Assembly (NCBI GenBank): GCA_040399325.1
Contig: JBBASJ010000025.1
Coordinates: forward strand, 1 to 29,568
Direction: 5' to 3'
Length of the DNA stretch: 29,568 nt
From: RGUW01 sp040399325
GTDB lineage: Bacteria; Cyanobacteriota; Cyanobacteriia; PCC-6307; Cyanobiaceae
Under the pieces are notes generated by a model. That model did no database searches and was not told where the DNA came from. It was given only the letters and a program-made list of their open reading frames with translations. The position numbers and the translations under genes were made by a program. Positions 17,064 to 26,139 of the stretch are shown piece after piece. Each line of letters begins with the position of its first letter. The stretch's first letter is position 1.

Positions 17064-17090
17064 TTGGCAGGGCACCTGAACCGCTACGAT
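17064..17090 (+). promoter_or_regulatory. Possible rpsN promoter
   Basis: TTGGCA (17064-17069) and TACGAT (17085-17090) are separated by 15 bases, a short spacer, about 30 bases upstream of the rpsN ATG and just after the rseP stop. The individual boxes are fair but the spacing is not ideal. Confidence 0.35.
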
Positions 17091-17121
17091 GGCCAACTAA
17101 CCAAGGGACCACACGAGCCGG

Positions 17122-17424
17122 ATGGCGAAGAAGTCGATGATTGCGCGCGATATCAAGCGCAAAAAAATGGTGGAGCGCTTCGCCGCCAAGCGTGAGGCAC
17201 TGAAGGCGGCTTTCGAGGCCGCTGCCGATCCGATGGAGCGCCTGGAGATCCACCGCAAGATCCAGGCCCTGCCCCGCAACAGCGCTCCCACCCGCGTGCG
17301 CAACCGCTGCTGGGCCACCGGCAAACCCCGTGGGGTCTATCGCGATTTCGGCCTGTGCCGCAACCAGCTGCGCGAGCGTGCCCACAAGGGCGAATTGCCC
17401 GGCGTGGTCAAGTCGAGCTGGTGA
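17122..17424 (+). CDS. rpsN: 30S ribosomal protein S14
   Basis: A 100-residue long-form S14. It begins MAKKSMIARDIKRKKMVERF and contains the conserved LPRNSAPTRVRNRCWATGKPRG and the ending GLCRNQLRERAHKGELPGVVKSSW. The four-Cys zinc site of short S14 is missing, as is typical of this form. It binds 16S rRNA in the head of the 30S subunit. It sits alone between rseP and pnp with a strong terminator right after it. Confidence 0.98.
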   Translation: MAKKSMIARDIKRKKMVERFAAKREALKAAFEAAADPMERLEIHRKIQALPRNSAPTRVRNRCWATGKPRGVYRDFGLCRNQLRERAHKGELPGVVKSSW

Positions 17425-17450
17425 GCGCCAGCGCATTGCTCCCAGCCCTC

Positions 17451-17474
17451 AGCGCCCGCAAGGGCGCTTTTTTT
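17451..17474 (+). terminator. Rho-independent terminator after rpsN
   Basis: A perfect 7-bp stem (AGCGCCC with GGGCGCT) closes a GCAA loop and is followed by a T run (17468-17474). It lies 26 bases after the rpsN stop. Same design as the terminator after the PilA-like gene. Confidence 0.92.
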
Positions 17475-17599
17475 GTAGCCGGAGCGGTCAATCACGACCA
17501 CCGGGGCTGGCGGCAAAGCATGAAAAAAGAGGAAAGACCGGCAACCCAAGGACGCCGGATGCGAGAATGGGATGTGACAACAAAAGGACATAAAGCCCA

Positions 17600-19741
17600 G
17601 TGCAAGGACAAACTCAGTCGATCTCCTTCGATGGTCGGGAGATCCGGCTGACCACAGGTCGTTTTGCCCCCCAGGCCGGGGGCTCGGTGATGGTTGAGTG
17701 CGGAGATACCGCAGTGCTGGTCACCGCCACCCGCTCAGGCGGTCGTGAGGGCATCGATTTTCTGCCCCTGATCTGCGACTACGAGGAGCGGCTCTATGCC
17801 GCCGGTCGCATCCCTGGCAGCTTCATGCGGCGCGAGAGCCGCCCCCCCGAACGGGCCACCCTGATCGCCCGTCTGATCGACAGGCCGATGCGCCCGTTGT
17901 TTCCGGGCTGGATGCGGGACGATCTGCAGATCGTGGCCACCTGCCTCTCGCTCGACGAACGGGTGCCGCCCGATGTGCTGGCGGTGACCGGTGCCTCGAT
18001 GGCCACCCTGCTGGCCAAGATTCCGTTCCATGGGCCCATGGCCGCCGTGCGCGTCGGTCTGCTGGGTGACGACTTCGTGCTCAATCCCAGCTACCGCGAG
18101 ATTGAACGCAGCGATCTTGATCTGGTGGTCGCCGGAACCCCGGCGGGTGTGATCATGGTCGAAGCCGGTGCCAACCAGCTGCCCGAGCAGGATGTGATCG
18201 AAGCGATCGACTTCGGCTACGAAGCGGTCAACGAACTGATCAAGGCCCAGCTCGATCTGCTCAAGACCCTGGGCATCGACCAGGTCATCCCCGAGGCGCG
18301 CAGCGAAGACACCACCCTGCCCGGCTACCTCGAAAAAGAGTGCGGCAAGCGCATTGCCGAGGTGCTCAAGGAGTTCTCACAGACCAAAACCGAGCGCGAC
18401 GACAAGCTCGACGCCATCAAGGCCGACGTCAGCCTCAAGATCGAAGGCCTCAAGGACGATGATGCCGTCCGCGTGGCGGTGAGCAGCCACAGCAAAGCCC
18501 TGGGCAACAGCTACAAGGCGCTGACCAAGAAGCTGATGCGCGAGCAGATCATCAAAGACGGCGTCAGAGTTGACGGCCGCAAGCTCGATGAAGTGCGCCC
18601 GATTCAGGCGGCGGCAGGCGTGCTGCCCAAGCGCGTCCACGGCTCGGGGCTGTTCCAGCGCGGCCTGACCCAGGTGCTGTCCTGCGCCACCCTGGGCACC
18701 CCCAGCGATGCCCAGGAGATGGACGACCTGAATCCATCGACTGAAAAGACCTACCTGCATCACTACAACTTCCCGCCCTACTCAACCGGCGAGACCCGGC
18801 CGATGCGCAGCCCCGGTCGACGCGAGATCGGTCACGGTGCCCTGGCCGAGCGGGCCCTGGTCCCCGTGCTTCCCCCCAAGGAATCCTTCCCCTATGTGCT
18901 GCGGGTGGTCTCCGAGTGTCTGAGCTCCAATGGCTCCACCTCGATGGGATCGGTCTGCGGCAGCACCCTGGCCCTGATGGATGCCGGTGTGCCCCTCAAG
19001 GCCCCTGTGAGCGGTGCGGCCATGGGACTGATCCGCGAAGGCAGCGAAGTCAGGATCCTGACCGACATCCAGGGCATCGAGGATTTCCTCGGTGACATGG
19101 ATTTCAAGGTCGCCGGTACCGACAAGGGCATCACGGCCCTGCAGATGGACATGAAGATCACCGGCCTCGAAATGGGCACGGTGGCTGAAGCCATCAACCA
19201 GGCACGGCCGGCACGGCTGCACATCCTCGAAAAAATGCTCGAGGCCATCGACAAGCCGCGCGAGACCCTGAGCCCCCATGCCCCTCGTCTGCTGAGCTTC
19301 CGGATTGATCCGGAACTCATCGGCACCGTGATCGGCCCCGGTGGACGCACCATCAAGGGCATCACCGAGCGCACCAATACCAAGATCGACATCGAAGATG
19401 GTGGTGTGGTCACGATCGCCAGCCACGACGGGGCTGCCGCTGAAGAAGCCCAGCGCATCATCGAAGGCCTCACCCGCCGGGTCTCTGAAGGCGAAGTCTT
19501 CAGCGGTTCGGTCACCCGCGTGATCCCCATCGGCGCCTTCGTCGAGATCCTGCCGGGCAAGGAAGGCATGATTCACATCTCCCAGCTCTCCGAAGCACGG
19601 GTGGAGAAGGTGGAGGATGTGGTCAACGTCGGCGATCAGGTGACGGTGCGCGTCCGCGAGATCGACAACCGCGGGCGCATCAACCTCACCCTGCGAGGCG
19701 TACCCCAACAGGATGGCTCAGGAGGCGAATCCGAGGGCTGA
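17600..19741 (+). CDS. pnp: Polyribonucleotide nucleotidyltransferase (PNPase)
   Basis: A 713-residue phosphorolytic 3'-5' exoribonuclease of normal length. Two RNase PH-like domains (about 8-140 and 320-545) flank a helical linker. The second contains the SMGSVCGSTLALMDAGVP phosphate-binding region and the acidic IEDFLGDMDFKVAGT active-site segment. A KH domain follows (LIGTVIGPGGRTIKGITE, about 564-620), then an S1 domain (GEVFSGSVTRVIPIGAFVEI, about 630-700). The GTG at 17600 is chosen because it yields the start MQGQTQSISFDGREI, with AAGGA (17584-17588) 11 bases upstream. It degrades or tails RNA in the cytoplasm. The 125-base leader after the rpsN terminator should hold its promoter. Confidence 0.98.
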   Translation: MQGQTQSISFDGREIRLTTGRFAPQAGGSVMVECGDTAVLVTATRSGGREGIDFLPLICDYEERLYAAGRIPGSFMRRESRPPERATLIARLIDRPMRPLFPGWMRDDLQIVATCLSLDERVPPDVLAVTGASMATLLAKIPFHGPMAAVRVGLLGDDFVLNPSYREIERSDLDLVVAGTPAGVIMVEAGANQLPEQDVIEAIDFGYEAVNELIKAQLDLLKTLGIDQVIPEARSEDTTLPGYLEKECGKRIAEVLKEFSQTKTERDDKLDAIKADVSLKIEGLKDDDAVRVAVSSHSKALGNSYKALTKKLMREQIIKDGVRVDGRKLDEVRPIQAAAGVLPKRVHGSGLFQRGLTQVLSCATLGTPSDAQEMDDLNPSTEKTYLHHYNFPPYSTGETRPMRSPGRREIGHGALAERALVPVLPPKESFPYVLRVVSECLSSNGSTSMGSVCGSTLALMDAGVPLKAPVSGAAMGLIREGSEVRILTDIQGIEDFLGDMDFKVAGTDKGITALQMDMKITGLEMGTVAEAINQARPARLHILEKMLEAIDKPRETLSPHAPRLLSFRIDPELIGTVIGPGGRTIKGITERTNTKIDIEDGGVVTIASHDGAAAEEAQRIIEGLTRRVSEGEVFSGSVTRVIPIGAFVEILPGKEGMIHISQLSEARVEKVEDVVNVGDQVTVRVREIDNRGRINLTLRGVPQQDGSGGESEG

Positions 19742-19796
19742 GGCCCCACGGCGCACAACCCCGGTCAACCGAGGCCCGATCAACTGAGGAGCACCG

Positions 19797-21308
19797 TCAA
19801 CTGACGTTGAAGGCCAGACAGACCCTCTGGCCTTCACTCTGAAACGGGATCGTTTCGTGGGGCACAAACGAGGGGAACAGCACCAGCAAGCCCACTGCCG
19901 GTTGCACAAGGAAGCCTGGCTCTGAAGCCGCTCTCCAGGATGGAGGACTGAACCAGAGGGCGCCCTCCGACGTTTCGGCGGCGCTGGGCAGGGGCGGCAA
20001 CGCCAGATAGAGCACGCCACTGAGCACCGCCTCAGGATGGGTGTGGCGCAACTGGCGACCGCCTGACTGCAGCACCACACCCCAACCGCTCAGACGCAGC
20101 GACTCAGGTGCTCGCTGGTGCAGGCGAAAGGCCTGGAACCATTCACTGTGCGCGTCGTACTCGGCGACGTGGCGGGTCACCGCAGCGCGCAGGTACTGCT
20201 GCAGCTGTGGCCAGGGGCCATCCGAGCGATCCAACACTTCATAGCTCTGGGAACCACCGCGGGTCGGCTTGCCAGGACGCTCGTATAGCAGCGTCTGCTC
20301 AGAACACAAGGCCGTGCGGCAATGCTCCAGCAACGGCTCGGCGGGGTCCAGCAACGGCTGGGTCTTGACCAGGTCGGCAGGTGCAAACGACATCGACAGA
20401 CCCAGAGCGCGTTGCCCCTGAGACGGCAGATCGGCAATGGCAGCAAACAGGCGTGTCGATGGAAGCTGATCGGTGGGCGGTGGCCAGAGTTCGGCGATCA
20501 GAGTCGTGGCCTTGTCGTGCTCACCCTGATCCATCAGCCCATAGAACAGGGGAAGGGCGACATCGAGATTGCGGGGATCCAGGGTGCGGGCCGCCGTCAG
20601 CGAATCGTGCGCCGAATCACGGTCGCCGCGGGCCAGAGCCAGTTCGGCGTGCAGCAGGGCAATGGCAACGTTCTGGATGACACGGCCGCGCAATGGCTGC
20701 AAGGAAGCTTCGGCCTGCTCGAGGTCACCGAGCTGCAGAAAGAAGCGCGTGGCGTTCAGTCGCACGGGCTCCTGATCGCCGTAGCGATCCAGCAGCGTGG
20801 CGTGCAGGGCTGCGGCAGCGTCAAGCTGGCCGGACTCGCCAAGGGCAACAGCCAGATTGAGCAACGGCTCGAGTTCATCGGGGAACCGTTGATGCAACCC
20901 CTGCAGCAGGGTCACGGCCTGATCCAACAACCCTGACCCGACCGCAGCCTGGCTCAGGGCAAGAAGCACCGAAGGGTCATCGGGCAGCAGCCGCGAAGCC
21001 GCAACGAAGGCAGCGTGCGCCGCCGCGTAACGTCTCAGCCGTAGAGCACTCTGGCCCTGCAACATCAACAGGGCAGGTGACGCCAGCGCCAACGGCATCC
21101 CATGCAACAGCGCGAGAACAGCCTCATCACGCCCAGCCTTGAACAACAGACGAGCCAGGTTGGCGCGGATGCGCATCTGGGTGCCATCCAGTGCCAGAGC
21201 CGCTGACCACAACGACTCGGCACGGGTGTCATCACCCATGCGAGCCGCCTGGATGGCGTCGTTGTTGAGCTGCTCAATCTGGTGCTGCAACTGAGATTCG
21301 CCTGACAC
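19797..21308 (-). CDS. TPR protein with C-terminal putative 2OG-Fe(II) oxygenase domain
   Basis: A 503-residue protein. Residues about 10-290 are tetratricopeptide-type helical repeats (for example NNDAIQAARMGDDTRAESLW and NLAVALGESGQLDAAAALH). The C-terminal part matches the putative 2OG-Fe(II) oxygenase family that I know as PF13759: GWGVVLQSGGRQLRHTHPEA with H422 and H424, SGVLYLALPPLP, then LVLFPSFVPHETIPF (H484) and QRVCLAFNV (R495). That pattern fits a cupin-like fold with Fe ligands and a 2-oxoglutarate-binding Arg. Substrate is unknown; TPRs suggest a protein partner. Start is a GTG at 21308. It converges on pnp, with a terminator separating it from the gene upstream. Confidence 0.85.
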   Translation of the reverse strand: MSGESQLQHQIEQLNNDAIQAARMGDDTRAESLWSAALALDGTQMRIRANLARLLFKAGRDEAVLALLHGMPLALASPALLMLQGQSALRLRRYAAAHAAFVAASRLLPDDPSVLLALSQAAVGSGLLDQAVTLLQGLHQRFPDELEPLLNLAVALGESGQLDAAAALHATLLDRYGDQEPVRLNATRFFLQLGDLEQAEASLQPLRGRVIQNVAIALLHAELALARGDRDSAHDSLTAARTLDPRNLDVALPLFYGLMDQGEHDKATTLIAELWPPPTDQLPSTRLFAAIADLPSQGQRALGLSMSFAPADLVKTQPLLDPAEPLLEHCRTALCSEQTLLYERPGKPTRGGSQSYEVLDRSDGPWPQLQQYLRAAVTRHVAEYDAHSEWFQAFRLHQRAPESLRLSGWGVVLQSGGRQLRHTHPEAVLSGVLYLALPPLPSAAETSEGALWFSPPSWRAASEPGFLVQPAVGLLVLFPSFVPHETIPFQSEGQRVCLAFNVS

Positions 21309-21378
21309 GGGGATGCGGTCGTGAAATGAAAGGTGTTGTTGGTAGGGGGCGTGAACCGAGAAGCCTGGTATGACAACA

Positions 21379-21414
21379 GAAAAAAGAGCCCCACTGCCGG
21401 TACAGCAGTGGGGC
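21379..21414 (-). terminator. Terminator after the epimerase-STAS gene
   Basis: A perfect 10-bp stem (GCCCCACTGC with GCAGTGGGGC, 21388-21397 and 21405-21414) closes a 7-base loop. Read on the minus strand it is followed by TCTTTTTTC (complement of 21379-21387). It lies about 55 bases past the stop of the 717-residue gene and before the TPR gene. Confidence 0.92.
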
Positions 21415-21467
21415 CGATGCTGTCAGCGCAGGGTCAGACCATGACGGGCATGGCCGAACAATCGCAA

Positions 21468-23621
21468 TCAGCCAAGTGTGAATTCCTCGTCCAACTCTGC
21501 ATCCACCAAGGATCGACGAACCGACTCTGAAAGGTTGCGCAGCGTCACGGTGAAGCTGGCACCTGCACGCTGTTTGGTAAACAGCAGGTAGTTCCAGCCG
21601 GTGTCACTGATGCAATCAAGATTGGTCATGTCAAGAACCATACCGTTCAGATCCTTGAGCTTCTCAACCTCACGCTTGAGGTAGCGAAGTGTCGACGTGT
21701 TCAGCTCACCATTGAGAGAAAACGTTGCGATACCGTTATCGAAGTTGAGGAGATGGGCATCAAAACCCATACCAGCAGGGGTGATGCGGCAACGCACTTT
21801 GAGCGGTTGATCGCTCACCGGGAGCTTGACATAGAGATTCTGTGAGTCAAAGTCCTCGTGGATCTTGTCGTTGATCCAGACTTCAGTCAGCTCGATGCTT
21901 CCCTTGGGCAGAATATCCGGAGCAACCCGGAGAATGTTGTCGGGCCAGGCTCCAGGATTGGGACTGAAGTAGAAGTCCATTGGCAGACGATTGACAAGCA
22001 GGTTGCTGTAAATCGCCGCCAGGAAGCACAGCTCAAAGGAGTGGTAGCCAGCCATCGAGTGGCTGCCTTTACCACGCTCACTGCCGAGTGCATAGGGTTG
22101 GCCATTGGCCAGGACATTGAAGTAAATACCGCCCTGCTCATAATCCAGGAACCAGCCGTTGTAGAAGGCGGATCCTTCTCGGGCGTAGTTCAGGTACTCG
22201 GGCTTGTCGTTGTAGACACCCGCCATGATGTAGTAGGCAAGGATTCCCTGCTCCTGCTGCCACCAGGCTTTGCGGTCGTGCCAGACAAGGCGATAGAAAT
22301 CTTCGCCATCCTTCTTGGTACGCTCCATCATGTCGTACCAGCCGCCACGCTGGTTGTCACAACCGGCGCCTGGGATCGCATCGGCAATCTGATGCGCGAA
22401 TGTTTTGTAACTCTCCTTGGGCCTCAGGCTCTGCATGCGCGTGAGGTTCCAGGCCACCTTGAGGTTGTGGCCGACAACACAACGGGCCTGGTGAATACCC
22501 CAATTCAGATCACGTGACCAGTCATCAAAGAATTTCTCATTCATGAATGGGCTGTATCCGTAATCGGGGAAGTGATCACAGATAGTGTCAAACGTGTATT
22601 CGAGGAAATCAGCGTATTCAGGCTTCTCGGTTGCCAGATAAAGGTTGATCAGATAGGCAGGAGCATGGTCACCCACCGAGTTCCAGTTCTTCTTGGCCTT
22701 GTTAATGCCCAGAGAATCTGCCTTGGCATCAAAGGTGACTGGGTCGACGTGTGAGTAGTAACCACCGTAGGGACCGTGGTCCTTGTAGTAACGATCAAGG
22801 AATGAAATCGTGTCCTCGATGTCAACAAGAATGTTCTTGTCACCAGTCAGACGATAGGTCTGGGTCGGTCCAGCCAAGGCATAAATCTGCTCATAGCAGG
22901 GGATGGCATTGCCGCCCTCGTCGCCACCTGCTGTTGAACCCATGTACTTGCGGATGGAACCATCAGACTGAATATCAATCTGGCTGTACCAGTAGGTGAT
23001 GCCCTCAGTGGTGTTGCGATGGCGGAAATGCTTCTGCATGTAGGCCGTCCCTTTGGTCGCAGCCTCCAGAGCCCGCTCATCACCGGTCATCATGTAGGCC
23101 GTGGCAAAGCCATAGACCAGGCGTGAAATGGTGTCGAGATTCTGGACACCATCAAGCTTTTTGCCTTCAGCACTGAGATCAGTACGGAAGTTCCGGAAGT
23201 CAATGGTCTCTCCTTCATTGACCTGGAACTGGGATTCCAGATAGAAATTCAGCAGTTGCTGAATCTGGTGAATCCACCAATTCTGTTCTTCAAAGCGCAG
23301 ATGATCCTCAGTTCGACCAAACAACAAAATGTGCTTGGCTTCAAATTTCAGACCATTGGCCTCGGGATAGAACAGCCCGTAAGCATGCAGAAAGCGGCCG
23401 ACCTTGAGCAGATCACGCATGCTGGGAGCCACCTGAAAGGGCTCGCCGAGGTTGCGCACCAATTCGGCATAACAGGCGGAAGTGACCTTGACCGTGAAGG
23501 TTCGGCCATCCGAAGTCTCGAGGTCAACAAAACCCTGACTGTCGAACACGTCAGGGAAGTCAACTTTGCGAATGTAGCCTGCGATCAGATCCGAGAAAGA
23601 GAAGTCAAGCTGGCCGGTCAT
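21468..23621 (-). CDS. N-acylglucosamine-2-epimerase-like protein fused to a STAS domain
   Basis: A 717-residue protein in three parts. Residues 1 to about 100 look beta-rich and may be an OB-like domain (RKVDFPDVFDSQGFVDLETS, then GRFLHAYGLFYPEANGLKFE). About 105-590 resemble the (alpha/alpha)6 barrel of AGE/cellobiose 2-epimerases: SRLVYGFATAYMMTGDERAL with the usual Arg, GDHAPAYLINLY, VVGHNLKVAWNLTRM, KAWWQQEQGILAYYIM and MAGYHSFELC. In GHNLK the family GHxxE Glu is Lys, so activity may differ. About 613-717 form a STAS (anti-anti-sigma-like) domain, with LDMTNLDCISDTGW matching the phospho-acceptor loop (Thr674). GlgX lies 187 bases upstream on the same strand, hinting at carbohydrate metabolism. 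Substrate and role are unknown. Confidence 0.78.
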   Translation of the reverse strand: MTGQLDFSFSDLIAGYIRKVDFPDVFDSQGFVDLETSDGRTFTVKVTSACYAELVRNLGEPFQVAPSMRDLLKVGRFLHAYGLFYPEANGLKFEAKHILLFGRTEDHLRFEEQNWWIHQIQQLLNFYLESQFQVNEGETIDFRNFRTDLSAEGKKLDGVQNLDTISRLVYGFATAYMMTGDERALEAATKGTAYMQKHFRHRNTTEGITYWYSQIDIQSDGSIRKYMGSTAGGDEGGNAIPCYEQIYALAGPTQTYRLTGDKNILVDIEDTISFLDRYYKDHGPYGGYYSHVDPVTFDAKADSLGINKAKKNWNSVGDHAPAYLINLYLATEKPEYADFLEYTFDTICDHFPDYGYSPFMNEKFFDDWSRDLNWGIHQARCVVGHNLKVAWNLTRMQSLRPKESYKTFAHQIADAIPGAGCDNQRGGWYDMMERTKKDGEDFYRLVWHDRKAWWQQEQGILAYYIMAGVYNDKPEYLNYAREGSAFYNGWFLDYEQGGIYFNVLANGQPYALGSERGKGSHSMAGYHSFELCFLAAIYSNLLVNRLPMDFYFSPNPGAWPDNILRVAPDILPKGSIELTEVWINDKIHEDFDSQNLYVKLPVSDQPLKVRCRITPAGMGFDAHLLNFDNGIATFSLNGELNTSTLRYLKREVEKLKDLNGMVLDMTNLDCISDTGWNYLLFTKQRAGASFTVTLRNLSESVRRSLVDAELDEEFTLG

Positions 23622-23733
23622 GACTGAAATAAGTGAATTGGAAGTGGAAAGATTGGAGTCCCAGGACCCTGATCATTGCATTCACTGAAGACAACCTCAA
23701 TGAAGACAGACGCAATGAACAAGAACAAGCAAA

Positions 23734-23739
23734 GTATTA
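23734..23739 (-). promoter_or_regulatory. Possible -10 element upstream of the epimerase-STAS gene
   Basis: TAATAC on the minus strand, in the AT-rich 187-base spacer between glgX and the epimerase-STAS gene, about 113 bases before that ATG. No -35 box at proper spacing is visible (a TTGACT lies 22 bases upstream). Read-through from glgX is equally possible because no terminator is seen after glgX. Confidence 0.3.
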
Positions 23740-23808
23740 GCTGGACGACAGGCGCCAAGCGAGTCAATGCTGGCTGGGAAAGGCGTTGAATCGCAGAAAA
23801 TTAGTGGT

Positions 23809-25989
23809 TCATGCGCTGCTCGCCTCAGTCAACGGAACCCGAGTTGTGAAGGCAACAATGCTTCGCCCAGTCACGAGATAGGAATCACCACTGAAGACGG
23901 GCGCTTCAGCCAAAGGCAGGATGTCGTTGGGGGATGGCTGGGCAGTATCAATCGTTCGGCGCCAATTCAAACCGTCGTACAGCGGAAGACGAAATTCAAC
24001 CGGCTCCCAGTACATGTTCATCATAACATGAACATTTGCCAAGCCATTGGTATCTTCCGCGGTGTCGCCAAGGGTCAGGGCAAGACAGCGTGCATTCGGA
24101 TCATCCCAATTGGGTTGATTGAGCTGCGGGCCATGCCAGCTGATTTCAGGCACACCGAAACGGCTGACTTTCCCGGTGAAATACTTACCCTTGAAGTGAT
24201 GAATGTAATCACTACGCTTCTCCATCAATAGCTTCCAGAAGCGGATCATTTCTTGGGAGTCAGGCGCAGCAATCTTGTGCCAGTCGAACCAATTGAGATC
24301 ATTATCCTGGCAGTAGGTATTGTTATTACCTTTTTGAGTTCGCATGAATTCATCACCACCAACCATCATGGGAACACCCATCGAAAGCATCAGGAGAGTG
24401 GCGAAGTTTTTAACCTGCCGCTTGCGAAGATCAATTACAAATTGATCGCCTGTTTCGCCCTCTACTCCGCAGTTCCAACTCAGATTCTCTGTAATGCCAT
24501 CATTGCTGTTTTCTCCATTAGCCCAATTATGCTTCTCATTGTATGCGCATAGATCATAGAGGGTGAAGCCATCGTGCGCAGTAATGAAGTTGATGCTGTT
24601 GACCGGTTCTTCATGCTGCCATTCATAGAGGTCAGCACTACCGGTGATCCGTGATGCCAACTCTCCGATCACCCCGGGATCACCTTTGACAAAACGACGG
24701 ATGGCGTCGCGATATTTGCCATTCCACTCGGCCCAGCGAGCACCGGGGAAGTAACCAATCTGATAAAGACCAGCAGCATCCCAGGCTTCTGCAATCACTT
24801 TGCTGCTTCCGAGCACATCATCCAATTCGATCGACCAGATCACAGGTGGATGGGGCAATGGGGATCCATCTTCGCCTCGCGTAAGAACGGATCCTTCATC
24901 AAAGCGGAAGCCATCGACATGCATCTCCTGCACCCAATAGCGGAGACAATCAAGGATGAATTTTTCACCGATCGGATGGTTGCAATTAAAAGTATTGCCA
25001 CAGCCGGTGTAATCGTAGTAAAATTCCCTTGAACCATCAGGGCCGGTCAGATAGTAATAGGTATTGTTATCAAGACCTTTGAACGAGAACATGGGACCTT
25101 GATGGTTGCCCTCGTCTGTGTGGTTGAACACCACATCGAGGATCACCTCAATCCCCGCCTTGTGCAGTGCTTTGACCATGTCACGAAATTCGTTGACATG
25201 GCTACCTGTCTGAGGGTTGATGCAGTAGGCCTGATGGGGAGCGAAGTACCCCATCGTGCTGTAACCCCAGTAATTGACGAGTTTGTTCCCCTCAAACTCC
25301 TTGATAACATCGGTGCAGTCGAAACTGAAAACCGGTAGCAATTCAACTGCCGTAACACCCAATTCTTTCAGGTAGGGTATTTTTTCAACCAAACCTTTGA
25401 ATGTGCCTGGATGCTGAACACCACTTGTTGGGCTCTTGGTGAATCCACCGACGTGCATCTCATAGATGACTGTCTCTGCCATCGGACGACGCAATGGCTG
25501 GTCGCCCTCCCAGTCGTAGCCGCGGGTATCGATCACCACGCCGCGGATGCTCTGATGAAGATTGTCCCCGGGGCGGCAGGCTGCACCGCGATCCCAGAGC
25601 CCCAGATAATTTCCCTTTGAATAGGGGTCAACCAACACCTTCTCCGGGTCAAATCGGTGCCCGTTGCGTGGATCCCGTGGCCCGTCGACGCGATAGGCAT
25701 AGCCAACGCCAGGCTTCAGCCCCTCGACATAAACATGCCAAAGGAAAAAACTTTTGTTACCGACAACATTCAGATCGATGACTCTGAAAGGCTCGAGGTC
25801 ACCAGGATCTCGAAAGAGCAACAACTGAACAGACGTCGCATTGGCGCTGTAGATTGAGAAATTGACGCCTTCGTTGTCAACAGTGGCACCCAATGGGTGC
25901 GCAGAACCGCTATAGATCCTCAGCTCTTCTCCAGACGGAGTCAGAGGACGTCCCTTCAACATCGAAGATGTAGCAGCTGCGACAGTCAT
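23809..25989 (-). CDS. glgX: Glycogen debranching enzyme (isoamylase type, GlgX)
   Basis: A 726-residue GH13 enzyme. An N-terminal CBM48-like domain (GATVDNEGVNFSIYSANATS) precedes the (beta/alpha)8 barrel. Catalytic residues are D364 in DGFRFDEGS (nucleophile), E401 in VIAEAWDAAG (acid/base) and D473 in TAHDGFTL. The region VFNHTDEGN and the long insertions are typical of GlgX/isoamylase. It hydrolyses alpha-1,6 branches of glycogen after phosphorylase trimming. ATG 25989 is 12 bases from a gap and the frame stays open into it (TNP-M), so the true start could lie in the gap; an internal ATG at 25962 is also possible. Parts of the gene are conspicuously AT-rich. Confidence 0.95.
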   Translation of the reverse strand: MTVAAATSSMLKGRPLTPSGEELRIYSGSAHPLGATVDNEGVNFSIYSANATSVQLLLFRDPGDLEPFRVIDLNVVGNKSFFLWHVYVEGLKPGVGYAYRVDGPRDPRNGHRFDPEKVLVDPYSKGNYLGLWDRGAACRPGDNLHQSIRGVVIDTRGYDWEGDQPLRRPMAETVIYEMHVGGFTKSPTSGVQHPGTFKGLVEKIPYLKELGVTAVELLPVFSFDCTDVIKEFEGNKLVNYWGYSTMGYFAPHQAYCINPQTGSHVNEFRDMVKALHKAGIEVILDVVFNHTDEGNHQGPMFSFKGLDNNTYYYLTGPDGSREFYYDYTGCGNTFNCNHPIGEKFILDCLRYWVQEMHVDGFRFDEGSVLTRGEDGSPLPHPPVIWSIELDDVLGSSKVIAEAWDAAGLYQIGYFPGARWAEWNGKYRDAIRRFVKGDPGVIGELASRITGSADLYEWQHEEPVNSINFITAHDGFTLYDLCAYNEKHNWANGENSNDGITENLSWNCGVEGETGDQFVIDLRKRQVKNFATLLMLSMGVPMMVGGDEFMRTQKGNNNTYCQDNDLNWFDWHKIAAPDSQEMIRFWKLLMEKRSDYIHHFKGKYFTGKVSRFGVPEISWHGPQLNQPNWDDPNARCLALTLGDTAEDTNGLANVHVMMNMYWEPVEFRLPLYDGLNWRRTIDTAQPSPNDILPLAEAPVFSGDSYLVTGRSIVAFTTRVPLTEASSA

Positions 25990-26000
25990 TGGGTTTGTTG

Positions 26001-26100
26001 NNNNNNNNNNNNNNNNNNNNNNNNNNNNNNNNNNNNNNNNNNNNNNNNNNNNNNNNNNNNNNNNNNNNNNNNNNNNNNNNNNNNNNNNNNNNNNNNNNNN
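26001..26100. other. Assembly gap (100 N)
   Basis: One hundred N between the divergent glgX and ZIP-family genes. The flanks share no duplicated end sequence, unlike the gap at 10699. The promoters of both genes are probably inside or next to it. Confidence 0.99.
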
Positions 26101-26139
26101 GCAGCACACTGACCAAACAAGCCATGCGCTGCAGAGTCC

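Noticed and set aside
17538..17560. Weak inverted repeat CCGGC/GCCGG in the pnp leader
   Set aside because: Only 5 bp with an 11-base loop; could relate to PNPase autoregulation but is not distinguishable from chance.
18782..19708. 308-codon minus-strand frame opposite pnp
   Set aside because: His/Asp/Gly/Leu-rich shadow of the PNPase coding sequence.
23680..23730. Short repeated TGAAGACA / CAATGAA words upstream of the epimerase-STAS gene
   Set aside because: Only two or three imperfect copies in AT-richer spacer; too little to call an operator or CRISPR-like array.
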